Below, in pieces: positions 54,090 through 62,243 of a DNA stretch of 64,000 nt. Each line of letters begins with the position of its first letter. Position 1 is the stretch's first letter. Position numbers and translations under genes: made by a program. The notes under the pieces were generated by a model. That model worked only from the letters and a program-made list of their open reading frames with translations, ran no database searches and was not told the DNA's origin. This DNA is from Oscillospiraceae bacterium. Its GTDB lineage: Bacteria; Bacillota; Clostridia; Oscillospirales; Ruminococcaceae. Location: contig JAFVOU010000016.1 of assembly GCA_017505635.1 (NCBI GenBank), positions 102,237 through 166,236 of the forward strand, in the 5' to 3' direction.

Positions 54090-56129
54090 TTATATCCTGT
54101 AGCCAAAGTTCAACACATCCTTTACCGTTCTGTATCTTCCGCTTTTCAAATTTATTTTAATTTTTATATCAGCATCAATGTTCTTTATATCATCCACATT
54201 CATCCATGAAGGCGTATTGCCAAAGATGTAAATTTCATCTGCCAAAACCTGTTTTGGCTTATCATTTCCAAGGAAATAATATTCGCTGTCCTTGCTTGTT
54301 ACCTTGCCGTGGCCAAAAGAAATATCACACCCTGCCGCTGAAATTGTAAACAGTTTTTTATTTTCTTCAATACTGCTTACAAACGAAAATCCTTCCTCAT
54401 TGTAAACACAGGTTTCTTTTACTTCTATTGTTTTTTCAGCAACAGCATTCATATCTGTATCTGTTTTAAATTCTTTTGGACAATAGTATACCGTTTTATA
54501 TTTATCTTTTGCAGCAGATACCAGTTTCTGTTCTGCCTCTGTCACAGTGATATCTTCGGTAAGAACAAGATACTCCTCTCCGTTTGCCTGTATATGAAAA
54601 GAACCTTCTCTCCCCGAATCAAAGGCTGTTACCGTAATTGTATTCCAATTCAATAAATTATAACATATAAATGCAAAAATTGATACGGATATTATAAAAA
54701 TACTTTTATATCTTTTATTTTCAAACTGAAAAAAGGCTATAAATCCCGCCGCCAGTGCAGCAAGTATAACCGTCTGCCATAAAGGGCTGTGAAGTTTTAC
54801 CGTTGTGAAATCCAGATACTGCCTGATAAAATACAAAACATTGAACAGGGATGATATCAAAAATTTGTTAGTCAAAACTAAAACTGGATTTATGATGCTT
54901 ATAACAGGTATAAAATTAATAATCGGGGTTAATGCCGATAAAACACATATAACTGTAACAAAAACTGCAAGCATCACATTATACACCGGTGACATAAGTG
55001 TCACATACATCCGAGCCAAAGCCAGTACAGGCAAAGTAAAAACAACAGCCGCTGTTGCATAAATAAAGTTTCTTTTATCTTCTTTGACTTTTCTTGTGTT
55101 GCACCAACTGCCAGCCACAATAATTCCCGTGCAGGCTGCATAGGAAAGCATTGCACCGATATTTCTTGTTATATACGGATTAATTATAATTGATATTAAT
55201 CCTATAAGCGCCAGTGTTGTAAAGGAGTCCTGCTCTTTATTCACATTTCGCGCCATAAGTGCAAATATTGCAAGATACCCCGCCCTTATAATTGACGGTG
55301 AAAGCCCTGCTATATACATATATGCTACTACAATAACTGCAGCAATTATGTTTTTATACTTTTTATGCACGGGTATATATGCAAAAATCGACTGAACTGC
55401 CATAACTATAATACCTACATGCAATCCGGATACCACCAATGCATGTGACATACCCGCAGTTTTAAATAAATCCTTTGTATCAGCTGTAAGCAGATGACTG
55501 TCGTTGTAGGCAATAGCATTTACTATCGAAAGATATTCTCTGCTATACAGTTCTGCGGCACTAGAAAGCAATGCTTTTTTGACTGTTAGGGCCTTGTACT
55601 TTACAGTAGTCACTTTTAGGTCTGTAACAATCATATTTTCTGCCGAAACGGTACCTTTTATATTTTCTGAATAATTCGCAAATATGTATTTATCGCTCTT
55701 TGCAGGCTTGAACTTGCCGGTTATTTCTACTGTATCACCTATATCAAAATAAGGCGAATAGTATACACTAATATTGTATATCTCCCTGCAATTTTCATCC
55801 AATAGGGCGACAATATATCCTGTATTTTCGGGATTGTTTATTTCTTTTATATATCCTTTGAAAATCTGATTTTCTGTTGGAATACTTTCAACATTTTTCT
55901 GATATATATCCGTATACACATTCACATACATTACCGCCACAAATGCTGTACAAAGCATAAGTAACAGATGTTTTGTATAAATCTTTCTTGTTCTGCTGTG
56001 AATAAAAATAAACAAAGCAAACAATGCCAAAAGAATAGCTGTATATTCTCTTGGCATTGAAAGTACTATAGTTCCTGTTATAAAAAATGTAAAACCAATA
56101 ACCGAAAGTGGTCTTTTAATTTTTAACAT
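54090..56129 (-). CDS. comEC: ComEC/Rec2-family DNA uptake channel with degenerate metallo-beta-lactamase tail
   Basis: A 679-residue inner-membrane protein. An OB-like outer domain (about 85-185, FKGYIKEINNPENTGYIVALL) is followed by the Competence channel domain with FKTAGMSHALVVSGLHVGIIVM (about 233-254) and GLSPSIIRAGYLAIFALMARN. The C-terminal part (about 525-679) begins like the MBL domain (VTAFDSGREGSFHIQANGEEYLV) but has no HxHxDH metal site. So the nuclease that trims incoming DNA is absent or inactive. ComEC moves single-stranded DNA inward. comF and holA in the window fit a transformation/replication context. Confidence 0.9.
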   Translation of the reverse strand: MLKIKRPLSVIGFTFFITGTIVLSMPREYTAILLALFALFIFIHSRTRKIYTKHLLLMLCTAFVAVMYVNVYTDIYQKNVESIPTENQIFKGYIKEINNPENTGYIVALLDENCREIYNISVYYSPYFDIGDTVEITGKFKPAKSDKYIFANYSENIKGTVSAENMIVTDLKVTTVKYKALTVKKALLSSAAELYSREYLSIVNAIAYNDSHLLTADTKDLFKTAGMSHALVVSGLHVGIIVMAVQSIFAYIPVHKKYKNIIAAVIVVAYMYIAGLSPSIIRAGYLAIFALMARNVNKEQDSFTTLALIGLISIIINPYITRNIGAMLSYAACTGIIVAGSWCNTRKVKEDKRNFIYATAAVVFTLPVLALARMYVTLMSPVYNVMLAVFVTVICVLSALTPIINFIPVISIINPVLVLTNKFLISSLFNVLYFIRQYLDFTTVKLHSPLWQTVILAALAAGFIAFFQFENKRYKSIFIISVSIFAFICYNLLNWNTITVTAFDSGREGSFHIQANGEEYLVLTEDITVTEAEQKLVSAAKDKYKTVYYCPKEFKTDTDMNAVAEKTIEVKETCVYNEEGFSFVSSIEENKKLFTISAAGCDISFGHGKVTSKDSEYYFLGNDKPKQVLADEIYIFGNTPSWMNVDDIKNIDADIKIKINLKSGRYRTVKDVLNFGYRI

Positions 56130-56156
56130 TATTATCTTTTATCCCATCGGTTAACA

Positions 56157-56495
56157 TCAGCCCGGAGGCCATGCAAGGCTGCGTTTTGCAAGAACATGGA
56201 AATGAAGATGACCTACTGTCTGACCGCCGTCTTCTCCGCAGTTGGAAACTACACGATAACCTTTTTCAAGGTCAAGTTTTTTTGCAATTTCTGCTGCTGC
56301 AAGAAACATTTTACCTGCTATATCACAGTTTTCTTCAGTGATATGTGCAGGAGAAGCAATGTGCTGTTTTGGGATGATAACAATATGTACAGGTGCCTGT
56401 GGTGCAATATCATAAAAAGCCATTACATCATCTGTTTCGTACACAACATTGGAAGGAATTTCTCTGTTTGCTATTTTGCAGAATAAACAATCCAT
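56157..56495 (-). CDS. HIT-family (HinT-like) nucleotide phosphoramidase
   Basis: A 112-residue protein. DCLFCKIANREIPSNVVYETDDVMAFYDIAPQAPVHIVIIPKQH is the family N-terminus, with CxxC of the zinc-binding Hint1 branch, and GGQTVGHLHFHVLAKR holds the HxHxH catalytic triad (about 96-102). It hydrolyses adenosine phosphoramidates. It lies downstream of alaS, separated by a terminator-like stem, and 27 bases upstream of comEC. Confidence 0.92.
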   Translation of the reverse strand: MDCLFCKIANREIPSNVVYETDDVMAFYDIAPQAPVHIVIIPKQHIASPAHITEENCDIAGKMFLAAAEIAKKLDLEKGYRVVSNCGEDGGQTVGHLHFHVLAKRSLAWPPG

Positions 56496-56547
56496 AATTT
56501 ATCCTCTCTTTCATAATACTGACATATCCATACAGCTTAAAATAAAA

Positions 56548-56579
56548 AGCTGCCGTATAAATATATTATACGACAGCTT
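56548..56579 (-). terminator. Terminator of alaS
   Basis: AAGCTGTCGTATA pairs with TATACGGCAGCTT (read leftward, one mismatch) around a short AT loop, followed by TTTATTTTAAG, 30 bases after the alaS stop. Confidence 0.7.
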
Positions 56580-56608
56580 ATTTATTAAAGCAATTATTAA
56601 ATTAAATA

Positions 56609-59269
56609 TTACAGCATTTCTCTGATAAGCTGTGGAACTGCTGCAAGAGCTTCGTCAACTTTTGTTGCATCTTTAACGCCAGCCATAGCAACGTCAGGTT
56701 TACCGCCGCCGTTACCGCCTGTAAGCATTGCAACTGCTTTTACAAGTGCACCTGCTTTGATGCCTTTTGCAACAACTGCTTTGCCACAACCTACTGCAAG
56801 TGTGTATTTGCCGTCGCTTTCACCGCAGAGAACCATTACACCATTGTCGCCTTTGTCGTTGGACATAGCACACATCTGTTTGAGTGCATCACCTGTTGTA
56901 CCGCCGAGAAGGGCTGTATAAACTTTGATGCCTTCAACTTCTACAGGGTTTGCAAAAAGACCATCAAGCTGAGATTTTGCAATTTCAGATTTGAGGCTTT
57001 CGATTTCGCTCTGCATTGCTTTTGTTTCGCTAACCATTGCGTTAACTTTAACTGCAAGTTCGGAAGAGTTTGTAAGTTTGAGTGCTTTTGCAGAATCATC
57101 GATGAGTTTCTGTTTTTCGTCCATAAGTCTGAGAACGCCTGCACCTGTCACAGCTTCAATTCTTCTGATACCTGCTGCTACGCTGGATTCGGAAACAATT
57201 TTGAAAAGGCCAAGATGTGCTGTGTTGGAAACATGTGTACCGCCACAGAGTTCTGTGGAGAAGTCACCCATTTTAACAACGCGTACTGTGTTGCCGTATT
57301 TTTCACCGAAGAGCGCCATAGCACCGGATTTTTTAGCTTCTTCGATAGACATTTCGCTTACTGTTACACAAAGTGCATCAAGAACAGCTTTGTTTACAAG
57401 AGCTTCAACCTGTTCAAGTTCTTCTTTTGTAACTGCATTGAAATGTGTAAAGTCAAAACGCATTCTTTCGCTGTCTACATAAGAACCGGACTGATGTACA
57501 TGGTTGCCGAGAACCATACGGAGTGCAGCCTGGAGAAGGTGTGCAGATGTGTGGTTGCGCATTGTTGCTTTTCTTGTTTCTTCATCAACAGCTGCAACAG
57601 CCATATCGCCAACTTTTACAAAACCGCTTTCGAGTGTACATGTGTGTACATAGAATCCTTTGCCTGTTTTGCGGCAGTCGAGAACTTTGAGTGTTGCTGT
57701 ATCTGTTGTGATAACACCTGTGTCAGCAACCTGTCCGCCGCTTTCTGCATAGAATGGTGTTTTGTCAAGAACAACAAGAACATCTTCTTTTGCATCTTCG
57801 TCAACGGAAACAACATCACAGAATTCACCGTCGTATGCAAGTGCAAGCACTTTTGCATCAGCTTTCATATCTGTGTAGCCAACAAACTCTGTTTCACTTA
57901 CATCAAGAGCTTTGAAAAGGTCATCTGCCCAGCTTACATTGTTGTTCTTTTTGCGTGCTTCACGTGCACGGTCTGCCTGTTCTTTAAGGTGTTTTCTGAA
58001 GCCTTTTTCGTCGATGCCGATACCGCGTTCAGCAAGGATTTCTTTTGTAAGGTCAAATGGGAAACCAAATGTATCGTTGAGTTTGAATGCTTCGATACCG
58101 GAAAGAACTTTTTCTTTTGCAGAAGCTGCTGTTTTTTCGATATTTTCGATAAGACCGCTGAGAATATTCATACCCTGGTCAATTGTCTTGTTGAAGCGTT
58201 CTTCTTCTGTGAGGATAATCTTTTTGATATATTCTCTGTTTTCTTCAAGTTCAGGATATGCAGCTTTGCTTTCGTTGATAACTGTATCGCAAAGTTCGTT
58301 GAGGAAGAGACCTTTGATGCCAATCATTCTGCCATGACGTGCAGCACGACGGAGAAGACGGCGGAGAACGTAACCACGACCTTCGTTGGATGGGATAACA
58401 CCGTCAGAAATCATAAATACTGTACTTCTGATATGGTCTGTGATAACACGAACAGAGATATCTGTTTTAGCATCTTCTTTGTATTTTACACCGCTGATTT
58501 TTTCAACTTCCTTGATAACGTTTGCAATGGAGTCAACTTCGAACATATTGTCAACACCCTGCATTACGCAAGCAAGTCTTTCAAGACCCATACCTGTGTC
58601 GATGTTGCCTTTTGGCATTCTTTCGTAGTTGCCTTTGCCGTCAGAAACAAACTGTGTGAATACAAGGTTCCAGATTTCGATAAATCTGTCACATTCACAG
58701 CCTACGCCACAGTCAGGGCTGCCGCAGCCGTATTTTTCACCACGGTCAAAGTAAAGTTCGGAACAAGGACCGCAAGGACCGGAACCGATTTCCCAGAAGT
58801 TGTCTTCTTTGCCCATACGTTTCATATGGCTTGGGTCGATACCGCGACGGTTTACCCAGATATCCCATGCTTCATCGTCATCTTCGTAAACTGTGATGTA
58901 GAGAAGTTCTTTTGGGATTTTGAGTTCTTCTGTCAAAAATTCCCATGCCCATGTTGTTGCTTCTTCTTTGAAGTAGTCACCAAAGGAGAAGTTGCCGAGC
59001 ATTTCGAAGAATGTACCGTGACGTGCTGTGATACCAACGCGTTCGATGTCAGGAGTTCTGATACATTTCTGACATGTTGTTGCACGGTTGCCAGGCATTG
59101 TTTTTTCACCTGTGAAATACTTTTTCAAAGGAGCCATACCAGAGTTGATAAGCAGCAGGCTGTTATCGTCCTGTGGGATAAGCGGGAAAGAGCCAAGGCG
59201 GTTGTGGCCTTTTTTCTGATAGAAAGAAAGGTATTTCTCTCTAAGGTCATTCAATGATGTCCATTCCAT
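56609..59269 (-). CDS. alaS: Alanyl-tRNA synthetase
   Basis: An 886-residue class II synthetase with all usual domains. The catalytic core has SGMAPLKKYFTGEKTMPGNRATTCQKCIRTPDIE, HGTFFEMLGNFSFGDYFK and NIDTGMGLERLACVMQGV. The editing domain has HTSAHLLQAALRMVLG and MGDFSTELCGGTHVSNT with the zinc HxxxH...CxxxH set. The C-terminal DHHA1 oligomerisation domain (GGNGGGKPDVAMAGVKD) is present. A zinc-like cluster CGSPDCGVGCECD (about 180-192) sits in the core, as in other bacteria. It is controlled by a T-box leader. Confidence 0.96.
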   Translation of the reverse strand: MEWTSLNDLREKYLSFYQKKGHNRLGSFPLIPQDDNSLLLINSGMAPLKKYFTGEKTMPGNRATTCQKCIRTPDIERVGITARHGTFFEMLGNFSFGDYFKEEATTWAWEFLTEELKIPKELLYITVYEDDDEAWDIWVNRRGIDPSHMKRMGKEDNFWEIGSGPCGPCSELYFDRGEKYGCGSPDCGVGCECDRFIEIWNLVFTQFVSDGKGNYERMPKGNIDTGMGLERLACVMQGVDNMFEVDSIANVIKEVEKISGVKYKEDAKTDISVRVITDHIRSTVFMISDGVIPSNEGRGYVLRRLLRRAARHGRMIGIKGLFLNELCDTVINESKAAYPELEENREYIKKIILTEEERFNKTIDQGMNILSGLIENIEKTAASAKEKVLSGIEAFKLNDTFGFPFDLTKEILAERGIGIDEKGFRKHLKEQADRAREARKKNNNVSWADDLFKALDVSETEFVGYTDMKADAKVLALAYDGEFCDVVSVDEDAKEDVLVVLDKTPFYAESGGQVADTGVITTDTATLKVLDCRKTGKGFYVHTCTLESGFVKVGDMAVAAVDEETRKATMRNHTSAHLLQAALRMVLGNHVHQSGSYVDSERMRFDFTHFNAVTKEELEQVEALVNKAVLDALCVTVSEMSIEEAKKSGAMALFGEKYGNTVRVVKMGDFSTELCGGTHVSNTAHLGLFKIVSESSVAAGIRRIEAVTGAGVLRLMDEKQKLIDDSAKALKLTNSSELAVKVNAMVSETKAMQSEIESLKSEIAKSQLDGLFANPVEVEGIKVYTALLGGTTGDALKQMCAMSNDKGDNGVMVLCGESDGKYTLAVGCGKAVVAKGIKAGALVKAVAMLTGGNGGGKPDVAMAGVKDATKVDEALAAVPQLIREML

Positions 59270-59346
59270 TTTAAGTCACCTCATAATGATTTATAAAATA
59301 TTTTAAATAACAAATTAAAAAGTAAAAACATAAGACAGCAAGCAAT

Positions 59347-59600
59347 AAAAAAATCCCCTGGAAAATCCAAGGGACGATAAATTTACCGTGGTACCACCCA
59401 AATTATGCACACCCAAAAATCAGTGCGCATCACTTTGACTGCATTAACGCTGCAACACGTCCGACTTATTTCGCCGGAAGCAAAAGGGTGGCATTCAATA
59501 GAGTAAATTAAGTCTTGCACCAACCGACTTATCTCTGTAAAATACTGTTATTGGTATTCCCTTTTATAGCCTTTTAACTATTCGTTTTTACTCTCTCACA
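59347..59600 (-). ncRNA. T-box leader of alaS
   Basis: Read leftward from about 59600, the leader has GAGAGAGTAAAAACG at its 5' end, AGAGATAAGTCGGTTGGTG (Stem I), the T-box bulge GGGTGGTACCACGG (59400-59387), and the terminator TCCCTTGG / CCAGGGGA followed by TTTTTTT (59374-59347). A GCC triplet at 59492-59490, in GAATGCCACCC, is a good candidate specifier codon for alanine. Uncharged tRNA-Ala would pair with the bulge and prevent termination, raising alaS expression when alanine is short. Confidence 0.92.
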
Positions 59601-59606
59601 AATATC

Positions 59607-59635
59607 ATTTTACTATAACAAAAGCTATAAGTCAA
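59607..59635 (-). promoter_or_regulatory. Sigma-A promoter of alaS
   Basis: Read leftward: TTGACT, 17 bases, TAAAAT, giving a start near 59600, exactly at the T-box 5' end. Confidence 0.7.
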
Positions 59636-59672
59636 TGCTTAAATTAGCCAAAAATTAGGCCTGAATATTTAC

Positions 59673-59701
59673 TTGCATTATGCGTTTTTACGTGTTATAT
59701 T
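59673..59701 (+). promoter_or_regulatory. Promoter of the orphan transcription unit
   Basis: TTGCAT, 17 bases, TATATT, with start near 59708, 25 bases before an ATG with an AAGGTG site. Confidence 0.6.
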
Positions 59702-59732
59702 GTAGACAAGAAAAAGAAAGAAGGTGAAACCA

Positions 59733-60360
59733 ATGAAAACCGAAGAACACTCTTTTAATGAAGAACATATGGTAAATATAGTTAAGGACACAGGCTTTTA
59801 CGGTAGATTGGAAATCACCAAAAGCATAGGATAGTAAAAGAGAAAACTTGAGCTGTAGGTTCTGAACAAAAGAGAAAAATAAAAGAAAATTTAATATAGA
59901 AAAAATAAAAATATTAAAGAAAGTTGAATGACAAAATCTTTGATATACTTGCATTAAATCCTGGTTTAAAAATATCAAGACGAGAAATTGATATTTAAAG
60001 AAGAGTGTATTAAAAGAAACTTAATACAATTTAAACAAGGATGTAGGTACTTGTTAAGAAATGGCAACTTTGGCAAATACAGCGACGAAACTGTATATTG
60101 AAATAATATTACTGCGAAACCAAAAAGTAAAACAGTTATAATTGAAAAAGAAATAACCTTAAGAAAGATTATTCCCCAAGATGTATAACTAAATTGTTGT
60201 AAAGAAAGCAATTGAAGTTTGAAGGTTTTATTGGCAGCAAGAATAGCTTCTGTTTAGCAAATGAAGAGAAATGTTTAAAAAAGAAAATTAAGAAGTTATT
60301 TTTTGAAAGTTGACCGAAAAATGCATCTATAAAAAGATTAAGAAAATTGAATATGATTGA
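59733..60360 (+). pseudogene. Probable decayed gene in a complete transcription unit
   Basis: An ATG at 59733 with AAGAAGGTG ahead starts a 39-codon frame (MKTEEHSFNEEH...), ending at 59852. Beyond it, protein-like stretches continue in different frames with stops between: NDKIFDILALNPGLKISRRE from about 59928, then EECIKRNLIQFKQGCRYLLR and SKTVIIEKEITLRKIIPQDV, then KFEGFIGSKNSFCLANEEK. The plus strand is purine-rich, as real coding strands are here. A promoter lies before it and a strong terminator after it. The best reading is a gene broken by several frameshifts and stops; no family is recognised. The alternative is a roughly 700-base regulatory RNA with a short ORF at its start. Confidence 0.4.
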
Positions 60361-60369
60361 AATAATGTA

Positions 60370-60411
60370 AATCCCTCTAAAATGGATAAAACGTTTTAGA
60401 GGGATTTTTCG
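60370..60411 (+). terminator. Terminator of the orphan unit
   Basis: A perfect 13-bp stem AATCCCTCTAAAA / TTTTAGAGGGATT with an 11-base loop, then TTT, oriented rightward. Confidence 0.8.
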
Positions 60412-60465
60412 CGTCTGTTTTTTGTTGATATATTTATTTGTTGCTGTGATACAGATATCAGTTTT

Positions 60466-62064
60466 CTATATCAGGTAATACAGGCTGTCACATATTTTCT
60501 TGAAGACCGGTGCTGCTGTACGCGTGCTTTCACCACCATTGTACATTGTAATACATATTGTATACTGCGGATTATCATAAGGATAGAAACCACAGAACCA
60601 TGCTGTAAATATTTCACTGCCGTTTTCGTTGTATCTGCCGGTCTGTGCTGTTCCTGTTTTCCCTCCTGCTGAAAGATAATCGGGTTTTGCTCTTTTCATC
60701 GCCCCTTCTTCCACTACACTTTTAAGCATTTCTTTTATTGCAGCAGCTGTTTTGGGAGAAATCATCTGTTCTGCATTATAATCATAATAATTTTTGATAA
60801 GTTCTTTTGTTTGCGCATTATAAATTCCCTGTACAATCTGTGGCTGAACATAAATTCCGTTATTGGCAAACATATTTATATAAGCAAGCACATGTACAGG
60901 AGTAAGCAATATTTTACCCTGACCAAAACTTACACTTGCCAGCTGTCCGGCATTTTTCAGCTCGTCTTCTGTAGGAAAATATCCCGCTTTTGTAAAATAC
61001 TCCTGTGTAAGCTGTATTGCTTTGCCCAGTTCTGTAGTTTCTGCCATTTCATAAAGTAACCGTGCTTTATTGCCTCTGCAGGCATTTATAAAATAACAGT
61101 TGCAGGAAACCGTCAAAGCCTGCCTCATATCAACAGGGCCATGAGCTTTGTTGTTTGCACAGTGATATTCATGATCGTTTACTGTTATAGTCCCTGTGCA
61201 ATCATAAACCCTGTCCGGATTATAACCGTTTTCCATCAGCACCGCTGCCCACAGCGGTTTTATCACACTTCCCGGTTCATAAGACTGCAGTGCTTTGTTC
61301 AAGAGTGGAGAGTTCTGCTGATTGAGCGCCTGTGCCACATTATTTGCCGAATAAAAAGGTGTTGACACCATTGCCTTTATCTTTCCCGTCTTGCTTTCCA
61401 TAACTACTACAGAGCCATTTGGTATATATTCCTTGGCTATCCCTTCGCACAATCTCTGTATAGTATTATCCGTTGTAAGTGTCAGCATCTGCGGAAGTTT
61501 ATCTGTATCTCTCATTTTACTGATTTCTTCTGCAGACAGTATTTCTCCGTAACCGTTCAATTCCAGTTTCAGAAAATCCGCCTTTTTTGCATCTCTCAGC
61601 TGTTCATCAAACACTTTTTCCAGCCCTGATACACCATTTCCTTCTCCGTCAATATATCCTATAAGGTGCTGTGCAATATTAAAATCTGTATACCGTTTTT
61701 CGGATTTATATGTTTTTCTGTTTCCCGGTATTTCCTGTATATCCGCAATAAAATTTCTGCGATATTCCAGATTATCATAAAAATCCACCTTTTCGTATTC
61801 CTCAAGCACATTGAATACCTGCTGTAAATCTTTATCCTGAACCGTGACAAGTGTTTTAAGCTGTACAGTTGTATTGGTAATTTTATTAAAGTTTATATCC
61901 GTTATATCCCCTCTGCATTCATCTATCTGCAGTTCTTTATACTGCTGATTATATGCATTGCTGTAATATTGTTCGTCTACAGCAATTTTAACCATATTCA
62001 ATTCAATAAGAAAAGCAATTGCTGTAAACAGGCAAATAACTGAAATCAGACGTTTTTCTTTCAA
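60466..62064 (-). CDS. Class B penicillin-binding protein (monofunctional transpeptidase)
   Basis: A 532-residue membrane-anchored transpeptidase. One N-terminal membrane segment (about 5-25) is followed by a dimerisation domain (about 45-190) with HLIGYIDGEGNGVSGLEKVFDEQL. The catalytic domain has S266-V-I-K269 in YEPGSVIKPLW, S320-C-N322 in LTVSCNCYF, and GGKTGTAQTG. No PASTA domains are present. It crosslinks wall peptides outside the membrane. The start is TTG 62064, with AGAGGTG just ahead; that site lies in a hairpin arm. Next to sigK it may be a sporulation PBP (SpoVD-like), acting in spore cortex, but this is inferred. Confidence 0.9.
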   Translation of the reverse strand: MKEKRLISVICLFTAIAFLIELNMVKIAVDEQYYSNAYNQQYKELQIDECRGDITDINFNKITNTTVQLKTLVTVQDKDLQQVFNVLEEYEKVDFYDNLEYRRNFIADIQEIPGNRKTYKSEKRYTDFNIAQHLIGYIDGEGNGVSGLEKVFDEQLRDAKKADFLKLELNGYGEILSAEEISKMRDTDKLPQMLTLTTDNTIQRLCEGIAKEYIPNGSVVVMESKTGKIKAMVSTPFYSANNVAQALNQQNSPLLNKALQSYEPGSVIKPLWAAVLMENGYNPDRVYDCTGTITVNDHEYHCANNKAHGPVDMRQALTVSCNCYFINACRGNKARLLYEMAETTELGKAIQLTQEYFTKAGYFPTEDELKNAGQLASVSFGQGKILLTPVHVLAYINMFANNGIYVQPQIVQGIYNAQTKELIKNYYDYNAEQMISPKTAAAIKEMLKSVVEEGAMKRAKPDYLSAGGKTGTAQTGRYNENGSEIFTAWFCGFYPYDNPQYTICITMYNGGESTRTAAPVFKKICDSLYYLI

Positions 62065-62070
62065 AAAATC

Positions 62071-62108
62071 ACCTCTGTATATTTTATTTAAACAATATAT
62101 ACAGAGGT
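62071..62108 (-). promoter_or_regulatory. Hairpin masking the PBP ribosome binding site
   Basis: Read leftward, ACCTCTGTATAT (62108-62097) pairs with ATATACAGAGGT (62082-62071), followed by GATTTTTTG. The 3' arm contains the AGAGGTG site of the PBP gene, and a T-run follows. It can act as terminator for the sigK message and as a lock on PBP translation. Confidence 0.55.
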
Positions 62109-62126
62109 TTATCCTTTTTTATATAT

Positions 62127-62204
62127 TTAATCATCCTTTGAAGCAAGTTCATCCCGCAGAATATCTATTGCTTTCTTTTCAATTCTTGATACATAGCTTA
62201 TTCT
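62127..62204 (-). pseudogene. sigK: 3' end of sigK (last 25 codons), split by a skin-like element
   Basis: A leftward frame encodes RISYVSRIEKKAIDILRDEL followed by ASKDD and a stop at 62127. SYVSRIEK-K/R-A is the end of sigma region 4.2 (helix-turn-helix) of sigma-K, and the residues after it fit the short SigK tail. In-frame TAA at 62205 cuts the frame just before the expected GISR, so only the 3' tip is present. The recombinase gene ends 40 bases upstream. In Bacillus and C. difficile, sigK is split in this way and rejoined in the mother cell by a serine recombinase. The 5' part must lie beyond the right edge. Alternative: a sigma gene permanently broken by insertion. Confidence 0.75.
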
Positions 62205-62243
62205 TTAATGTAAGCTGCACTGGTCCATTGTCCTGCTCTGCTG

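Noticed and set aside
57215..59257. Rightward 680-codon frame opposite alaS
   Set aside because: It lies antisense within a conserved alanyl-tRNA synthetase, has the same Cys/Phe-rich shadow composition, and has no start signals.
59688..60211. Two short leftward hydrophobic frames in the alaS-PBP gap
   Set aside because: They are rich in Phe/Leu/Ser because the plus strand is purine-rich. They lack ribosome binding sites, and the promoter and terminator here point rightward.
59708..60410. A known large ornate RNA (OLE, ROOL or GOLLD type)
   Set aside because: The size is similar, but GC content is very low, few strong stems are seen, and coding-like pieces occur in several frames. It is kept only as an alternative to a pseudogene.
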